Source: Pirellulales bacterium | Lineage (GTDB): Bacteria; Planctomycetota; Planctomycetia; Pirellulales; Lacipirellulaceae | Assembly: GCA_028279215.1 (NCBI GenBank) | Contig: JANQOF010000054.1 | Span: forward strand, 174,811 to 238,810 | Length of the DNA stretch: 64,000 nucleotides | Reading direction: 5' to 3' | In this document: positions 63,622-64,000 of the stretch, one piece after another | How positions within the stretch are numbered: position 1 is the first letter of the stretch | How the letters are laid out: every line of letters begins with the position of its first letter | The notes under the pieces: generated by a model | Database searches by the model: none | Told to the model about the DNA's origin: nothing | What the model saw: only the letters and a program-made list of their open reading frames with translations | Position numbers and translations under genes: made by a program

Positions 63622-64000
63622 GGCGGGCGAGGTTGGGAGTTGAGGGTTGGATGCTTGAGGAACAGAAGCAAAGACCGACGCACGCAGTTGAGAATGATTT
63701 GGGCGCCAGCAAACTACGGTGGGCGGTAGGCATCCTCACCTGCAACTTGCCACTCGCACTTGCCACCAAAAGTCCATTTTGTCCCGAATACCGAAAAACG
63801 ATTCTAGGCGACTTTATTCGTCCCCCACCATCCCCTTCGAAGTTCGTAATCCTCTGTGTTTCTCGGCGCTTTTTCATTTCCCAAGGGGAGTTGAATTGTC
63901 CATTTTGTCCGTTGGTGCGTGGTGAAGGGACAATTGAGGGCACCATGGAACTTGGTCAAAACGACTCCCCTCTCCCTTTGGGAGAGGGCTAGGGTGAGGG
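63622..64000. other. Right-edge non-coding region
   Basis: No gene was recognised. GTCCATTTTGTCC occurs twice (63772-63784 and 63898-63910). A REP-like palindrome lies at the edge. Confidence 0.45.
63968..64000. repeat. REP-like palindrome
   Basis: CCCTCTCCC (63968-63976) and GGGAGAGGG (63980-63988) are separated by TTT and followed by CTAGGGTGAGGG. This pattern is a common dispersed REP-type element in many bacterial genomes. The window ends here, so a second copy or a RAYT transposase gene cannot be excluded. Confidence 0.6.

Noticed and set aside
1..64000. CRISPR arrays, rRNA operons, intact insertion sequences, prophage
   Set aside because: No regularly spaced repeats, rRNA-like sequence, transposase with terminal repeats or phage structural genes were seen.

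Overview
The window looks like a chromosomal segment of a planctomycete, probably of the Pirellulales type. The inference rests on several family signatures seen together: a DUF1559-type protein with a prepilin N-terminus and a C-terminal H-X9-DG-like end, a BBP7-like outer-membrane protein, an SdrD/DUF11 repeat protein with an N-terminal LEPR-XLL-like segment, PEP-CTERM sorting signals, a dockerin-like tail on a PQQ sugar dehydrogenase, MJ0042-type zinc ribbons, and a cell-division cluster broken into separate mraZ and rsmH loci. No species can be named from the sequence alone.

Layout. 0.3-5 kb: tyrA overlapping purL (with a PurS-like N-terminal domain), then purQ. 5-13 kb: a large secreted protein on the minus strand, a small coiled-coil protein, a Ser/Thr kinase fused to a degenerate receiver, a zinc-ribbon membrane protein and holB. 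13-16 kb: a membrane pyrophosphatase and tRNA-Ser(GCT). 16-25 kb: mostly planctomycete surface or envelope proteins. 25-31 kb: a TolC/HlyD/ABC ATPase/MacB-like permease export operon. 31.5-37 kb: comM-like yifB, PQQ dehydrogenase, a beta-helix protein, a UPF0104-type membrane protein and tRNA-Ala(GGC). 37.7-42.9 kb: MFS transporter, a secreted caspase/legumain-like protease, a DUF362 protein and a terpenoid-cyclase-like toroid protein.

43-57 kb holds a Tad (Flp) pilus locus: flp, cpaA, cpaB, cpaC and cpaE, then an interruption (a decayed small gene, rsmH and three envelope proteins), then cpaF, tadB and tadC. The most striking element of the window is a c-di-GMP-I (GEMM-I) riboswitch aptamer in the leader of flp, about 210 nt before its start codon. 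A potential Shine-Dalgarno-sequestering hairpin lies directly before flp and a rho-independent terminator directly after it. This suggests that pilin output is controlled by c-di-GMP, separately from the assembly machinery. A second flp paralogue lies on the opposite strand at 60.2 kb.

57-64 kb: a nucleotidyltransferase-like pseudogene with four internal stops, mraZ with a well-phased MraZ-type operator, queA, the second flp, an IscA/ErpA-type carrier, an unusual prepilin-headed polytopic membrane protein and a cysteine desulfurase. A REP-like palindrome sits at the right edge. No CRISPR array, rRNA, prophage or intact insertion sequence was seen.
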